DNA of 64,000 nucleotides from Paenibacillus woosongensis (GTDB lineage: Bacteria > Bacillota > Bacilli > Paenibacillales > Paenibacillaceae), in NCBI RefSeq assembly GCF_030122845.1, contig NZ_CP126084.1, positions 4,464,001-4,528,000 on the forward strand, read 5' to 3'. Positions within the stretch are counted from its first letter, which is position 1. The number at the start of each line of letters is the position of its first letter. Under the pieces are notes generated by a model. It made no database searches, was not told where the DNA came from, and saw only the letters and a list, made by a program, of their open reading frames with translations. Position numbers and translations under genes: made by a program. Positions 36,232-46,746 of the stretch are shown here, piece by piece.

Positions 36232-38026
36232 CCCTACGTCCTCCTTGTAGCGCTATCGGTATCGGTACGATAATGGTTACCGTCGTCCCCTCGCCCTGCC
36301 GGCTCTCCACGCTTAATCCATAGTTCTCGCCGAACATCATGCCGATTCTGGCATGCACATTATGCAGCCCGATTCCCCGCCGCGGCCGGCTTACCGGTTC
36401 AAGGGCCAGACTTGGCCGTTTACGCAAGTTCGCTTGAATCTGGCCGAGCGTCGCTTCATCCATGCCCAGGCCGTCATCGATGATTTTGATATGCAGCTGA
36501 TGGTAGTGCCGCTCCGCATGCACCTGGAGCTTGCACGGAGTGCCAAGTGGTTCCAGACCGTATTTCACCGCATTTTCGATGATTGGCTGAATGGTCATTT
36601 TCGGCAGCACAACGTCAAGCCAGTTCTCATCCACATCGATTTCCGTCTGCACACGGTCATTGAGACGGCTCCCGATAATCGTCAAATAGTGGCGAATTTG
36701 CTCCAGCTCCTGCCGCAGCGTCGTCTGGGAGGCCTCCTCCCAATTGCTGCTGTAGCGGAACATCTGCGACAGGGACAAAATGACGCGGCTCAGCCTCTCA
36801 TTGCCCTTCTCATCAAGCATCCAGTAAATCATGTCCAGCGTGTTGTATAGAAAATGCGGATTCACCTGCGACTGCAGCGCCTGCAGCTGGGCGTTCTTCT
36901 CGCTGACCGAGGACAGCTTGATCCGCTTGATCAGCTCATCCATGCGCTGCACCATCCGGTTGAAGGAGGAGACCAGGCTGTTGATTTCCTCGAACGAATT
37001 GACGTTCACGGAGCCATTGAAATTGCCCAGCTCTACTTTTTTCATTTCCCGTATGAGCAGCTTGAGCGGAGATGCAATCGTCCTGGACACAATGGAGGCC
37101 AGCATTGTAGAGACGATAATCAGAGCCAATACGACGACGAACAAGTACAGGCGGGTCTGGTTGATTTCCGAGTTGAAGTCGCTTTTGGGTGTAATCCCGT
37201 ATATCGTCCAATCGGCGAGCGCCGTACTGGCGGCTACGATCAGCTGGTCAGAGGTGTCATCCACGATAATGGCCTGATCCTGCGACGGTTTGGGCAGCTG
37301 AGAGAATCCCGGCGTGCCTGCCCCTTGCTGTCCTTTGCTGGCAATAAGCTGATCGTCCATCCCCGTAATGAACACCCGGGTGCCGGGACTGATGCCCACG
37401 TTAGACAGCGCTTCGGTAATCGGGGTAGGATCGGTCTCGATCACAATCACGCCGATGGATTTGTAATCCATCAAGTCATAGAGCTGCCGCCCGAATACGA
37501 AGACCGTATCCTGCTGCATCGTATTTATGGGAGAGCCGGAGTACAGCCCAAGCCAGACCATGTTGCCCTTGGACGCTTGTAATTTGCTATACCAATCGGT
37601 CTGCGCATAATTGATATCGATGACGCCCGCAAACTGCTTTTCGTAGCTGTATACTTTGCCGCCGTTCGTAATGATGTGGATGCCTACGATTTCCTTGCGG
37701 GAATAGAAGGCCGCCCCGATAATGTTCGTAATGGAGCGCTCGTTGATGACCGATACGGCCGGATTGCTGGACGTCTCCTGCAGCAGGCGCGTGAGTTCAT
37801 AGTTGCCGTTCAGCGATTTGGTGACGCTGTTATAGCCCTCAAGCATCAGATCGAACAACCCGGCAGTTTGCGAAATATTCTTCTCCGCAATGTCGCTGAT
37901 TTTCGAATGGATAATCGCGAGGGCGCGCGTATAGTACAGGAAGCTGACCAAAATAAGGATCACGGTCATACATGTAAGGAAAAGCAGAAAAAGACGGCTA
38001 TGGATAGATCGGAATCCTCGCGCCAA
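36209..38026 (-). CDS. Sensor histidine kinase, YesM family
   Basis: A 605-residue membrane kinase: TM1 at about 11-32, an extracellular sensing domain of about 255 residues, TM2 at 291-312, HAMP, a His_kinase domain with His391 in QVNPHFLYNTLDMI, and HATPase_c (NAVKYG, DDGLGMD, GIGLHNVHAR). The start codon appears to be TTG (38026), with AAAGGGG about 9 nt upstream; no better ATG is near. It acts with the AraC-type response regulator encoded downstream. Confidence 0.93.
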   Translation of the reverse strand: MARGFRSIHSRLFLLFLTCMTVILILVSFLYYTRALAIIHSKISDIAEKNISQTAGLFDLMLEGYNSVTKSLNGNYELTRLLQETSSNPAVSVINERSITNIIGAAFYSRKEIVGIHIITNGGKVYSYEKQFAGVIDINYAQTDWYSKLQASKGNMVWLGLYSGSPINTMQQDTVFVFGRQLYDLMDYKSIGVIVIETDPTPITEALSNVGISPGTRVFITGMDDQLIASKGQQGAGTPGFSQLPKPSQDQAIIVDDTSDQLIVAASTALADWTIYGITPKSDFNSEINQTRLYLFVVVLALIIVSTMLASIVSRTIASPLKLLIREMKKVELGNFNGSVNVNSFEEINSLVSSFNRMVQRMDELIKRIKLSSVSEKNAQLQALQSQVNPHFLYNTLDMIYWMLDEKGNERLSRVILSLSQMFRYSSNWEEASQTTLRQELEQIRHYLTIIGSRLNDRVQTEIDVDENWLDVVLPKMTIQPIIENAVKYGLEPLGTPCKLQVHAERHYHQLHIKIIDDGLGMDEATLGQIQANLRKRPSLALEPVSRPRRGIGLHNVHARIGMMFGENYGLSVESRQGEGTTVTIIVPIPIALQGGRRDENSNCG

Positions 38027-38092
38027 TGATGTCGTCCCCTTTCATTCGCTGCAATAGTTCTTCCAGTTTATCACAGTAACCGCTTTTCAAAT

Positions 38093-38974
38093 TCAGCCCT
38101 TAACGGCACCAGCTACCATGCCCTGGGTAATTTTATCCGCTAGCATAAAATAGATCACGATGACAGGAAGCGCGCCGAGCACGAGAAAAGCCCCGATCGC
38201 CCCATAGTTAACCGAATACTGGCTGACGAAGCTGTTCACGCCAAACGGTAGTGTTTTTAGCGATTCGGCGGAAATGAATGTGGCGGCCAGAATATACTCG
38301 TTCCAAATGTTGATAAACGTCAGAATGCATACCGTCATAATCGGCGGCACGGAAACCGGCAGCAAAATGTTAAGATATACGCGGAACACGCTGGCCCCGT
38401 CCATAATCGCCGACTCTTCGATTTCATGCGGGATCGTCTTCATGAATCCGTTCAGGATGAACACGGAAATCGGCGTCGAAAAGGCGATGTACGGAAAGAT
38501 GATCGATAAATGCGTGTTGAGAATATGCATGTTTTTGAAAATAAGCATCAGCGGCAGCAGCGTAGCCTGCATCGGAATCATCATGCCGACTAGAAAGACA
38601 AGCATGACCGCCTGGCCGTATTTCCAGCGGAAGCGGCTGATCGCAAAGGCGGCGAGCGAGCTTAGAAGGATCACGCTGATCATCGTGATCGAAGTGACGA
38701 AGAAGCTGTTCCATAGATAGCGGAAATATCTCCCGCCAGCCAGGGCCGAGCTGTAATTGATCCACTGCGGTGAACCAGGGAGGGCGAAGAAGCTGCCGGA
38801 CAATATTTCCTCATTGGTTTTGAAGGAGTACAGCAGCAGCCAGAGCAGCGGGTACACCTGTGTCACGACGAGCAGCGAGAGGAATGCGATAACGATTCCT
38901 TTCGTAACAGAAAATCGTTTGCGTCTCGGTACGGAGGTTTCGTTCCGAACGGCCAGAGCACCCGGTGTATTCAT
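38093..38974 (-). CDS. Carbohydrate ABC transporter permease (MalG/AraQ type)
   Basis: A 293-residue inner-membrane permease with six helices and the EAA loop near residues 180-210 (IPHEIEESAIMDGASVFRVY). The C-terminal pattern GAIGAFLVLGALPVIVIYF is that of the MalG-type CUT1 family. It pairs with the permease encoded 15 nt upstream. No ATPase gene is present in the operon, so a shared MsmX-like ATPase elsewhere is likely. Confidence 0.94.
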   Translation of the reverse strand: MNTPGALAVRNETSVPRRKRFSVTKGIVIAFLSLLVVTQVYPLLWLLLYSFKTNEEILSGSFFALPGSPQWINYSSALAGGRYFRYLWNSFFVTSITMISVILLSSLAAFAISRFRWKYGQAVMLVFLVGMMIPMQATLLPLMLIFKNMHILNTHLSIIFPYIAFSTPISVFILNGFMKTIPHEIEESAIMDGASVFRVYLNILLPVSVPPIMTVCILTFINIWNEYILAATFISAESLKTLPFGVNSFVSQYSVNYGAIGAFLVLGALPVIVIYFMLADKITQGMVAGAVKG

Positions 38975-38989
38975 TTCGATGTTCCTCCT

Positions 38990-39910
38990 TTACGAGAACC
39001 GTTTCTCTAGTGAATTGAAAATGAGGTTGATGATCAGCGTGGCGATCAGGCAAACGGCGACGAGAAATGCGGCAATCGCGCTGCCGTACCCGTATTTCAT
39101 CGATAAAAATGACATATTGTACATATGGGTTGAAATCACATCGGTGGCATGAGCCGGCCCCCCGGCCGTCATGACCATGACCATATCGAACGCCTGGAGC
39201 GAGCCGATGAAGGCCAGCACGATGGATATTTTGAAAATCGGAATAATGAGCGGGAACGTAATGTGGCGGTCGGCCTTGAAGCCTTCGGCGCCGTCGATCC
39301 GTGCAGCCTCGTAAAGCTCGCTGGGGATATTGGATATTCCCGTAAACTGAATTAGCGTGTGATACCCGAGGTATTGCCATAGAGCGACAAAATAAAGAGC
39401 ATACATCGCGACCGCCGGATCGGTCAGCCAAGGCCTTGTCCACGATTCCAGCCCTATGGTGATCAGAACCTGATTCAGCATACCGCCCATGGAGGCCGGA
39501 TTGTAAATGGTCTTCCACAGCTGGCCGACGACAACGACGGACAGGATGACCGGCAGAAAATAGCTCGACACCAGAAAATTGGGCCGCTTGATGAATCTCC
39601 GCAGCAAAATGGCCACGAGCAGAGCTAACGGGATTTCCGCCATGGAGAACACGGCGAACATTAGCGTCCTCCTTACAGAGGGCCAAAATACGGGATCGTT
39701 AAAAAATAGATTATTGAAATTTTTCAATCCAACAAATGTCGCCTTGCCGATTCCGTTCCAATCCAACAGCCCGCTATACAGCGAAACCAGGATCGGGATG
39801 AACACCATGGTGCAATAAATGAGCAGGCAAGGCAGTACGAACAGGGCAATCGTAAGGCGGGAGACCTTAAGAACATTCATGCCGCATCCCCTCCTTTTTC
39901 TGGCCGACAT
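38990..39910 (-). CDS. Carbohydrate ABC transporter permease (MalF/UgpA type)
   Basis: A 306-residue permease with six helices and an EAA loop (IPSELYEAARIDGAEGFKAD). It is the first of the two membrane subunits of a CUT1-type sugar importer. The N-terminus (MSARKRRGCGMNVLKVSRLT) has an internal ATG; since GGAGGGGATGCGGC precedes MNVLKVSRL, the start may be at 39880. Confidence 0.93.
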   Translation of the reverse strand: MSARKRRGCGMNVLKVSRLTIALFVLPCLLIYCTMVFIPILVSLYSGLLDWNGIGKATFVGLKNFNNLFFNDPVFWPSVRRTLMFAVFSMAEIPLALLVAILLRRFIKRPNFLVSSYFLPVILSVVVVGQLWKTIYNPASMGGMLNQVLITIGLESWTRPWLTDPAVAMYALYFVALWQYLGYHTLIQFTGISNIPSELYEAARIDGAEGFKADRHITFPLIIPIFKISIVLAFIGSLQAFDMVMVMTAGGPAHATDVISTHMYNMSFLSMKYGYGSAIAAFLVAVCLIATLIINLIFNSLEKRFS

Positions 39911-39983
39911 AATTTGGCGTCAGGATAGATGACGAAGGGAACAGCAAGTGTTCCCTTCGTACCGCTTCAATTAATTAATGATG

Positions 39984-41330
39984 CTAATTATTGTTTGCCT
40001 CATACGCCGTCTGATGCTCTTTGGCCACCTCGGCGGAATCCTTTTTCTGTACGAACAGGTTCTGGATGCTGCTCAAGTGAGCTTGCGCCGTGCCCGGATT
40101 CATCGTATTGTCGAACGCCAGATCGCCGCCTTTAACCTCTTTGAACAGATCAAGCACTTCCATTGCCATATCAGAATATCCGGCAGCCTTAAAGTCCCCC
40201 TCTACAATCTGCCCGATGCCGACCGCGCCTTTCGCTTCAAACGTCTCTTTCGGGAAATTCAGCATGAAGTAGTTCAGGAAATCTTTCGTCTCCTGCAAAT
40301 GCTTGCTGTCGGCCGAGATCGCGAACGCGCTGCCCGGCGCCAGCATAAATTCGTTCGGATCGCCTTTGCCGTTGATCGTCGGGAATTTGAATACGCCGAC
40401 TTTGCCATCCACGGATGATGTTTCAATTCCGCCCGTTGCCCAGGACCCCATATAGTACATGGCTGTCTTGCCTGTCTTGAATAAATTCTCCCCGGCATTG
40501 TAATCGAAGGAGGTAGCTCCTTCCTGGAACGCGCCTGCCGCGACCAGACTCTGGAATGCGTCGACAGCTTCAATGAACGCCGGGTCCTCGAAGGTCTTCT
40601 TATTCTCCAGCACATCGCTCAGGAAGCCCGGCCCGTTCGTGCGCAAGAGCATGTTCATGAACAGGAATGATCCCGTCCACGTATCCTTCTCGCCGATCGC
40701 AATCGGCGTAATGCCCTTCGACTTAAGCGTTTTCACAACTTCGAGCATTTCTTCGAATGTCCCCGGCACCTCGACCCCCGCTTGTTCAAACAGCTCCTTG
40801 TTGTAGTACACGACCCCAATGTTGTTCCCGTCCGGCAATGCATAAATGCTGCCGTCAAAGCTGTACCAGTCGAGCAAGCCCTCCTGGAACGTATCCTTGA
40901 GTCCGTTCACTTCAAGCATATCGTTGAGCGGGGCAAACAGATTCGCTTCCACAAAAGGCTTCATTTGCGCCGCAGGATTGACCACGGTAATGTCCGGAAC
41001 CTCTTTGGAGGCAGCCTGCGTCTTCAGCTTCAATTTCTGCTGGTCCGTGTTAAGCGAATCGAGCTCGATCTTGATGTTCGGATTTTCCGTTTCATATTGC
41101 TTTACGAGCTTATTCATAATCTGATGCTTGGGATCAGTGGGATCTGGAAAAATATTTTGAAACGTAATCGTGATTTTTTTATCCGGAGCTTTAGCCTCCG
41201 CTCCCCCAGTCTCCATGCTCCCTGCATTGCCTTGGGTTTCTCTGGCTCCGCCCCCGCAGGCCGCTAGGCCAAGCAGCAAGGTCGATGCCAGCGCAAGGCT
41301 TAACATTTTAAATATTTTTGTCTTTGCCAC
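39984..41330 (-). CDS. Extracellular sugar-binding lipoprotein of the ABC importer
   Basis: A 448-residue lipoprotein. The signal sequence ends in the lipobox LAAC with Cys25 as lipid anchor, followed by a Gly-rich tether. The mature part is a family 1 solute-binding protein (ITFQNIFPDPTDPKHQIMNK, GTFEEMLEVVKTLKSKGITP, APGSAFAISADS). It captures an oligosaccharide for the two permeases encoded downstream. The sugar cannot be read from the sequence; pectin-derived oligosaccharides are possible given the GH105 locus in the window. Confidence 0.93.
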   Translation of the reverse strand: MAKTKIFKMLSLALASTLLLGLAACGGGARETQGNAGSMETGGAEAKAPDKKITITFQNIFPDPTDPKHQIMNKLVKQYETENPNIKIELDSLNTDQQKLKLKTQAASKEVPDITVVNPAAQMKPFVEANLFAPLNDMLEVNGLKDTFQEGLLDWYSFDGSIYALPDGNNIGVVYYNKELFEQAGVEVPGTFEEMLEVVKTLKSKGITPIAIGEKDTWTGSFLFMNMLLRTNGPGFLSDVLENKKTFEDPAFIEAVDAFQSLVAAGAFQEGATSFDYNAGENLFKTGKTAMYYMGSWATGGIETSSVDGKVGVFKFPTINGKGDPNEFMLAPGSAFAISADSKHLQETKDFLNYFMLNFPKETFEAKGAVGIGQIVEGDFKAAGYSDMAMEVLDLFKEVKGGDLAFDNTMNPGTAQAHLSSIQNLFVQKKDSAEVAKEHQTAYEANNN

Positions 41331-41446
41331 TTTATTCCCCCCTTGTTATTTATATCCTTCATTATGAGCGGCAACCTTTCGTTTGGGGAGGTGCGATATT
41401 TAGGAATGAGGTTTGATTTTTTCGGAATTATCCTGCAAATGCAAAA

Positions 41447-41482
41447 AAATCTGCCTCCCATTGATTTGGGAAGGCAGATTTC
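41447..41482 (-). terminator. Terminator of the deo operon
   Basis: AAATCTGCCTCCC pairs with GGGAAGGCAGATTT; on the minus strand an eight-T run follows. Confidence 0.85.
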
Positions 41483-41496
41483 ACTCGCCAGCCTAG

Positions 41497-42798
41497 CTAC
41501 TCAGTCACAAAGCCGTGTATGAGCGCAGGTGCTGTCGCCTGCTCGGCAATCGTAATATTCGCATAAATTTTCTCGATGACTTCTTCGACGTTTTCGCGGT
41601 TGGCATGAATCGTCACCAGGGACTCGCCAGCCGCCACCTTGTCGCCGATTTTCTTGTTGAGCATCAGGCCGACCGCCAGATCGATTTCCGATTCCTTCGT
41701 CGCCCGGCCCGCTCCGAGGAGCATGGCCGCGGTGCCAATCTCGTCAGCGACGATGGATGCGACAACGCCGTCTTTCTTCGCCGGCACTTCAATCCGATAT
41801 GCAGCCGTCGGCAGCTTGTCAGGATTATCGACGATCGAAGCGTCTCCGCCCTGATTTGCAATGAATTCCTTGAATTTCTCCAGCGCTTTCCCGCTGCGGA
41901 TAACCTCCCGCAGCTTCTCCTCCGCTTCCTCCAGCGAAGCAGCCTTGCCTGCCAAGAAGACCATCTGGCGGCCAAGGGCCAGGCAGAGCTCCTCCAAGTC
42001 TTTCGGCCCGGTGCCGCGCAAGGTGTCGATCGCCTCACGGACCTCCAAAGCATTGCCGATCGCCCTGCCTAGCGGCTGGCTCATGTCGGAAATGACCGCC
42101 ATCGTTCTGCGGCCAACATTGTTGCCGATGCTGACCATGGCATGCGCAAGCTCCTTGGCGTCCTCTACGGTCTTCATAAAGGCGCCCGCACCCGTCTTCA
42201 CGTCCAGGACGATCGCATCCGAACCGGAGGCGATTTTCTTGCTCATAATCGAGCTGGCGATCAGTGGAATCGAATTGACTGTAGCCGTTACATCCCGCAG
42301 CGCGTAAAGCTTCTTATCCGCCGGCGTCAAGTTGCCGCTCTGGCCGACGACCGCGATTTTATGCTCGTTGACGAGCTTCACGAACTCCTCCTTGGCCAGC
42401 TCGACATGGAAGCCCGGGATCGCCTCCAGCTTGTCGGTCGTGCCGCCCGTATGGCCCAGCCCCCGTCCCGACATTTTGGCTACGGGGATATCCAGCGCAG
42501 CGACCAGCGGAGCAAGAATTAGCGTCGTCGTATCGCCAACTCCCCCGGTGGAATGCTTGTCTACCTTCACTCCTTCGATCGCCGACAGGTCGATCATATC
42601 GCCGGAATGGGCCATCGCCATCGTTAAGTCGGCCCGTTCACGCTCGCTCATATCCTTGAAATAGATCGCCATGGCTAGCGCGCTTACCTGATAATCAGGA
42701 ATTTCGCCTCGCGTATAACCTTCGATAATGAAATTGATTTCCTCGGTCGTAAGCTCATGCCCGTCGCGTTTCTTCTCAATCAAATCCACCATTCTCAT
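41497..42798 (-). CDS. pdp: Pyrimidine-nucleoside phosphorylase
   Basis: A 433-residue enzyme of normal family length. The signature [20 protein letters not shown] (about 108-127) binds phosphate and nucleoside, and the N-terminal helix block [20 protein letters not shown] is typical. It splits uridine, thymidine and deoxyuridine by phosphorolysis to give (deoxy)ribose 1-phosphate. It is the last gene of the deoC-deoB-deoD-pdp series. Confidence 0.97.
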   Translation of the reverse strand: MRMVDLIEKKRDGHELTTEEINFIIEGYTRGEIPDYQVSALAMAIYFKDMSERERADLTMAMAHSGDMIDLSAIEGVKVDKHSTGGVGDTTTLILAPLVAALDIPVAKMSGRGLGHTGGTTDKLEAIPGFHVELAKEEFVKLVNEHKIAVVGQSGNLTPADKKLYALRDVTATVNSIPLIASSIMSKKIASGSDAIVLDVKTGAGAFMKTVEDAKELAHAMVSIGNNVGRRTMAVISDMSQPLGRAIGNALEVREAIDTLRGTGPKDLEELCLALGRQMVFLAGKAASLEEAEEKLREVIRSGKALEKFKEFIANQGGDASIVDNPDKLPTAAYRIEVPAKKDGVVASIVADEIGTAAMLLGAGRATKESEIDLAVGLMLNKKIGDKVAAGESLVTIHANRENVEEVIEKIYANITIAEQATAPALIHGFVTE

Positions 42799-42923
42799 CG
42801 TAGATTCTCCCTCACTCTGATCTGATTAGCTGCCCTTGCATAGCGTTACCGCGTCCCATAACCTGACTTTCATCCAGCAATCCGAGCTTCCTTATCGCCG
42901 AAAACTGTAAAAACGAAAGAAAA

Positions 42924-43631
42924 CTACAATGAAACCGCCGTCTCCAGCGCAACCTCCATCATGTCATGGAATGTCGTCTGGCGCTCTTCGGCCGTCGTCT
43001 CTTCCCCGGTGATCAAATGATCGCTTACGGTGAGAATGGTGAGCGCGTTCACGCCGAACTTGGCTGCGATCGTATAAAGCGCCGTCGTCTCCATTTCCAC
43101 GCCGAGCACTCCGTGTTCCATCAGCTTCTTGACGACAGACTTGTCGTCGCGGTAGAACACATCGGAAGTAAAGACATTGCCGACGTGCATGTTCAGCCCT
43201 TTGGCTGCTCCGCGTTCATAGGCGGCCTTGAGCAGTTGAAAGCTGGCTATCGGCGAGTAATCATAACCGCCGAAGGTGTGCCGGTTTATGCTGGAATCCG
43301 TGCACGCCGCCTGGGCGAGAATGACCTCCCGTACATGAACATGCTCCTGCATCGCCCCGCAAGTACCTACGCGCATCAGGTTTTTTACCCCGTATTCCTG
43401 AATCAGCTCATGAACGTAAATTCCAATGGATGGAATGCCCATTCCGGTGCCCTGCACGGACACCCGCTTGCCTTGGTAGGTCCCTGTAAAACCAAGCATT
43501 CCGCGCACTTCGTTATAACAAGTCACGTCGCTTAAATAGGTTTCGGCAATATACTTTGCCCGCAGCGGATCGCCCGGCAGCAAAATCGTATCCGCAACGT
43601 CTCCTTGCTTAGCTGCGATGTGTACACTCAT
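42924..43631 (-). CDS. deoD: Purine-nucleoside phosphorylase, DeoD type
   Basis: A 235-residue hexameric-type PNP. The motifs [22 protein letters not shown] and [10 protein letters not shown] are all present. It converts (deoxy)purine nucleosides to base and (deoxy)ribose 1-phosphate. GGAGG lies 8 nt before the ATG at 43631 (a GTG precedes it directly). It is 20 nt downstream of deoB. Confidence 0.97.
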   Translation of the reverse strand: MSVHIAAKQGDVADTILLPGDPLRAKYIAETYLSDVTCYNEVRGMLGFTGTYQGKRVSVQGTGMGIPSIGIYVHELIQEYGVKNLMRVGTCGAMQEHVHVREVILAQAACTDSSINRHTFGGYDYSPIASFQLLKAAYERGAAKGLNMHVGNVFTSDVFYRDDKSVVKKLMEHGVLGVEMETTALYTIAAKFGVNALTILTVSDHLITGEETTAEERQTTFHDMMEVALETAVSL

Positions 43632-43651
43632 CACGGCTTCCTCCTCTATTT

Positions 43652-44833
43652 TTATTTCAAATCAGCCAGGAAGCTTACTCCATGCTCCGGCATTTTTACC
43701 CCAAAGTTATCCGCCACGGTTGCCCCAATGTCCGCAAAGGTCTTGCGCAGCGGCAGCTCTTGTCCTTCTCCGGCAAAAGACTTCGAATACACCAGCAGCG
43801 GCACGTATTCGCGTGTATGATCCGTTCCCTTATAGGTCGGATCGTTGCCGTGATCCGCCGTAATAATCAGCAGGTCATCGTCCTGCAGCAGCTCAAACAC
43901 CTCTGGCAGGCGGGCATCGTATTCCTCAAGCGCCTGGCCGTAGCCCTTCGGGTTGCGCCGATGACCATAGACGGCATCGAAATCCACCAGGTTTATAAAG
44001 GATAGCCCGCTAAATGGCGTCTTGATCGTCTCGACCAATTTATCCATGCCATCCATATTGGACACCGTGCGCACCGCCTTGGTCACCCCTTCTCCGTCGT
44101 AAATGTCGGAGATCTTGCCGAGGGCGATCACGTCGAAGCCGGCGTCCTTCAGCTCGTTCATCGTCGTGCGCCCGAACGGCTTGAGCGCATAGTCGTGCCG
44201 GTTCGATGTTCGCGTGAAATTTCCCGGCTCGCCGACAAACGGACGGGCGATAATCCGGCCAAGCATGTAAGGATCGTCCAAAGTAATTTCGCGGCAGAAC
44301 TCGCAAATTTCGTACAGCTCCTTCAGCGGCACTACCTCTTCATGAGTAGCGATTTGCAGCACGGAATCGGCGGAAGTATAGACGATCAGCGCGCCCGTCT
44401 TCATATGCTCTTCGCCCAGTTCATCGATGATCTCCGTCCCGCTGGCCGGCTTGTTGCCGATAACCTTGCGGCCCGTCTTCTCTTCGATGCGGCGAATGAG
44501 CTCCTCCGGGAAACCATCCGGGAAGACGCGAAACGGCGTATCAATATACAGTCCCATGATTTCCCAGTGCCCGGTCATCGTATCTTTGCCCCGCGAGGCC
44601 TCCTGCATCTTGGTATAGTAGGCCAGCGGTTTGTCCGCCTTAGGCACGCCCTTGACCGGCTTGATATTGGACAAGCCGAGCTTGGCCATGTTCGGCATGT
44701 TGAGCCCGTCGCAGGCCTCGGCGATATGCCCAAACGTATCCGCGCCCACGTCGTCGAATTCGGCCGCATCCGGCGCTTCGCCGATGCCGACGGAGTCCAG
44801 TACGATCAGATGGATTCTCTTGAATTTTGCCAT
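43652..44833 (-). CDS. deoB: Phosphopentomutase
   Basis: A 393-residue alkaline-phosphatase-superfamily enzyme. The metal-binding N-terminus is [17 protein letters not shown], the phosphorylated Thr lies in [10 protein letters not shown], and the C-terminal metal site is [19 protein letters not shown]. It converts (deoxy)ribose 1-phosphate to 5-phosphate, linking the phosphorylases to DeoC. Confidence 0.97.
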   Translation of the reverse strand: MAKFKRIHLIVLDSVGIGEAPDAAEFDDVGADTFGHIAEACDGLNMPNMAKLGLSNIKPVKGVPKADKPLAYYTKMQEASRGKDTMTGHWEIMGLYIDTPFRVFPDGFPEELIRRIEEKTGRKVIGNKPASGTEIIDELGEEHMKTGALIVYTSADSVLQIATHEEVVPLKELYEICEFCREITLDDPYMLGRIIARPFVGEPGNFTRTSNRHDYALKPFGRTTMNELKDAGFDVIALGKISDIYDGEGVTKAVRTVSNMDGMDKLVETIKTPFSGLSFINLVDFDAVYGHRRNPKGYGQALEEYDARLPEVFELLQDDDLLIITADHGNDPTYKGTDHTREYVPLLVYSKSFAGEGQELPLRKTFADIGATVADNFGVKMPEHGVSFLADLK

Positions 44834-44906
44834 GCTCCCTCACTGCTTCCTTTCTGCGCTATGAGCGTTGATCATCTATTATCGATTGCTGCGGAGGATG
44901 CGCCGG

Positions 44907-45572
44907 TTAATAAGCGCTGTTGCCCTGCTCTCCCTTCACGATCTGCACCCCTGAGCTTGCGCCGATGCGGGTCGCGCCGGCCTCAATCATCCGTTTGACG
45001 TCTTCCAGGCTGCGGACTCCGCCAGAGGCCTTTACGCCTACGTCTGGACCTACGGTCCGGCGCATCAAGGCGATATCCTCGACTGTCGCTCCTCCGCCTT
45101 GGAAACCGGTGGATGTCTTCACGAAGTCAGCGCCGGCCTGCACAGCCAGTCTGCAGGCTGTTACCTTTTCCTCGTCCGACAGGAGAGATGTCTCTATAAT
45201 AACTTTAACCAAAGCCTTGCCCGCAGCCGCATCGACAACGGCCTGAATATCGCGAAGAACGGTGTTGTCATCACCGGACTTCAGCGCCCCGATATTGATG
45301 ACCATATCGACCTCAGTTGCGCCGCTGTCAATCGCATCGGCCGTCTCGTAAGCCTTCGTCTTCGACGTGGAGGCGCCAAGCGGGAAGCCGATGACGGTGC
45401 ACACCTTCACCTTCGTACCTGCAAGCTGTTCCGCGGAATAGGCTACCCACGCCGGGTTCACGCACACTGAAGCGAATCCGTACTCCTTCGCATCGTCGGT
45501 CAGTTTCTTGATATCTTCTGTCGTCGCGTCAGACCGCAGCAGCGTATGATCGATCATGCCAGCTATACTCAT
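44907..45572 (-). CDS. deoC: Deoxyribose-phosphate aldolase
   Basis: A 221-residue class I aldolase with Schiff-base Lys152 in [12 protein letters not shown] and the conserved [11 protein letters not shown] start and KASGGVRS. It splits deoxyribose 5-phosphate to glyceraldehyde 3-phosphate and acetaldehyde. It is the first gene of the catabolic operon, with GGAGAG before the ATG and a DeoR-type operator upstream. Confidence 0.97.
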   Translation of the reverse strand: MSIAGMIDHTLLRSDATTEDIKKLTDDAKEYGFASVCVNPAWVAYSAEQLAGTKVKVCTVIGFPLGASTSKTKAYETADAIDSGATEVDMVINIGALKSGDDNTVLRDIQAVVDAAAGKALVKVIIETSLLSDEEKVTACRLAVQAGADFVKTSTGFQGGGATVEDIALMRRTVGPDVGVKASGGVRSLEDVKRMIEAGATRIGASSGVQIVKGEQGNSAY

Positions 45573-45663
45573 AATTACGCTCTCCTCTATCGTTTGTATT
45601 CATGCCATAAATGATGCACGTCTGAACTATCTTATACTGTCTTATACCCAATCTTAACACCCG

Positions 45664-45701
45664 TGTGAACAAATGTATATCTACGATTGAAATTATGTTC
45701 A
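45664..45701. promoter_or_regulatory. Putative DeoR operator between deoR and deoC
   Basis: ATTGAAATTATGTTCAGT (45686-45703) read on the other strand is nearly identical to the palindrome ATTGAACAAAATTTCAAT, which I recall as the B. subtilis DeoR site (16 of 18). A related half-site TGTGAACAAAT lies at 45664-45674. Confidence 0.7.
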
Positions 45702-45751
45702 GTCCATTCAGCTAACTCGTCCAACGCGGCTATGCCAGCCTCAGTGGCTGC

Positions 45752-46693
45752 CTAATCGTCCTCTAACAATGCTTGCGCCGTAAATTGATCGGTCACCAGA
45801 ATATTCGGGTACTTGCCATTGAGCGCTGCCCGGATGGCAGTCAGCTTGCGCTGCCCGCCTGCTACAAGGATAGACTTCTCCTTCCGGCGCAGGTCGGACA
45901 AATCAATACCTACAGTCCGGTTGTTGATGTCATCGCTGACAATGTTTCCTTCCGCATCAAAAAAGCGGGAGCAAATATCCCCAGCCCCCCGGTGCCGTAA
46001 CAGTCTCTGCTCTTCCTCACTGAAATAGCCAAGCCGGAACAGCAGGGCATCCTCCTGAATCGTCCCTACCGTGAAAACTGCAATATTCGCCTGCTTCCCG
46101 AGCTGGATGATCCGCTGGATATGCCGGTCCTCCTCGACCAATTGCTTGAGGGGGATGCTGTCGAAAATGACGGGCAGCGGCAGGTAACGCGCCACGGTAC
46201 CATATGCCTCCGCAAATAAATGCACCGTCTCCGCTGCATACGTATTCGTGCGGGAGTGGCTGACGCCTCCTTTAAGCTGCACAACCTCGACGCCGCGCAG
46301 CTGCTTGGGCCGCAAATGGAGCGCCACTTTATGCATGGTCGTTCCCCAGGTCACACCGATGATGTCTGCATCCTTCACCGTTTCGTACAAATAGTCGGCT
46401 GCCTTCCTGCTAATATGCTCCTGAATTTCCTGATACTCGTTCTGCGGCGAATGGCAAACCAGCACCTTGTCGATACCGTATTTCATCTTGACGCGGTCAG
46501 CCAGCGCATTCAAATCCTCTATAGGATCGACGATGCTGATGCGGACGTACCCCTGCTCCTTCGCATGCTGGAGCAAACGGGATACCGTGGGGCGAGATAC
46601 ACCAAGCCGTTCCGCGATTTCCTGCTGGCTGTAATCTGAAATATAGTACAGTCTGGCCGCCTCGATACTCAGGCTACGCTTGTCCTTTTCCAT
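45752..46693 (-). CDS. deoR: DeoR-type transcriptional regulator (SorC family)
   Basis: A 313-residue SorC/DeoR-like repressor. The N-terminal HTH is YSQQEIAERLGVSRPTVSRL (residues about 21-40), followed by a sugar-phosphate-binding domain (IGVTWGTTMHKVA, VQLKGGVSHSRTNTYA). The Bacillus DeoR of this family represses the deo genes and is released by deoxyribose 5-phosphate. It is upstream of deoC in the same direction, with a gap of 179 nt that holds the operator. Confidence 0.92.
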   Translation of the reverse strand: MEKDKRSLSIEAARLYYISDYSQQEIAERLGVSRPTVSRLLQHAKEQGYVRISIVDPIEDLNALADRVKMKYGIDKVLVCHSPQNEYQEIQEHISRKAADYLYETVKDADIIGVTWGTTMHKVALHLRPKQLRGVEVVQLKGGVSHSRTNTYAAETVHLFAEAYGTVARYLPLPVIFDSIPLKQLVEEDRHIQRIIQLGKQANIAVFTVGTIQEDALLFRLGYFSEEEQRLLRHRGAGDICSRFFDAEGNIVSDDINNRTVGIDLSDLRRKEKSILVAGGQRKLTAIRAALNGKYPNILVTDQFTAQALLEDD

Positions 46694-46746
46694 ATATGCA
46701 TCCTACTTTGACGTAAATTAATGGCAGTGCCATTGCTTTCCAACCA

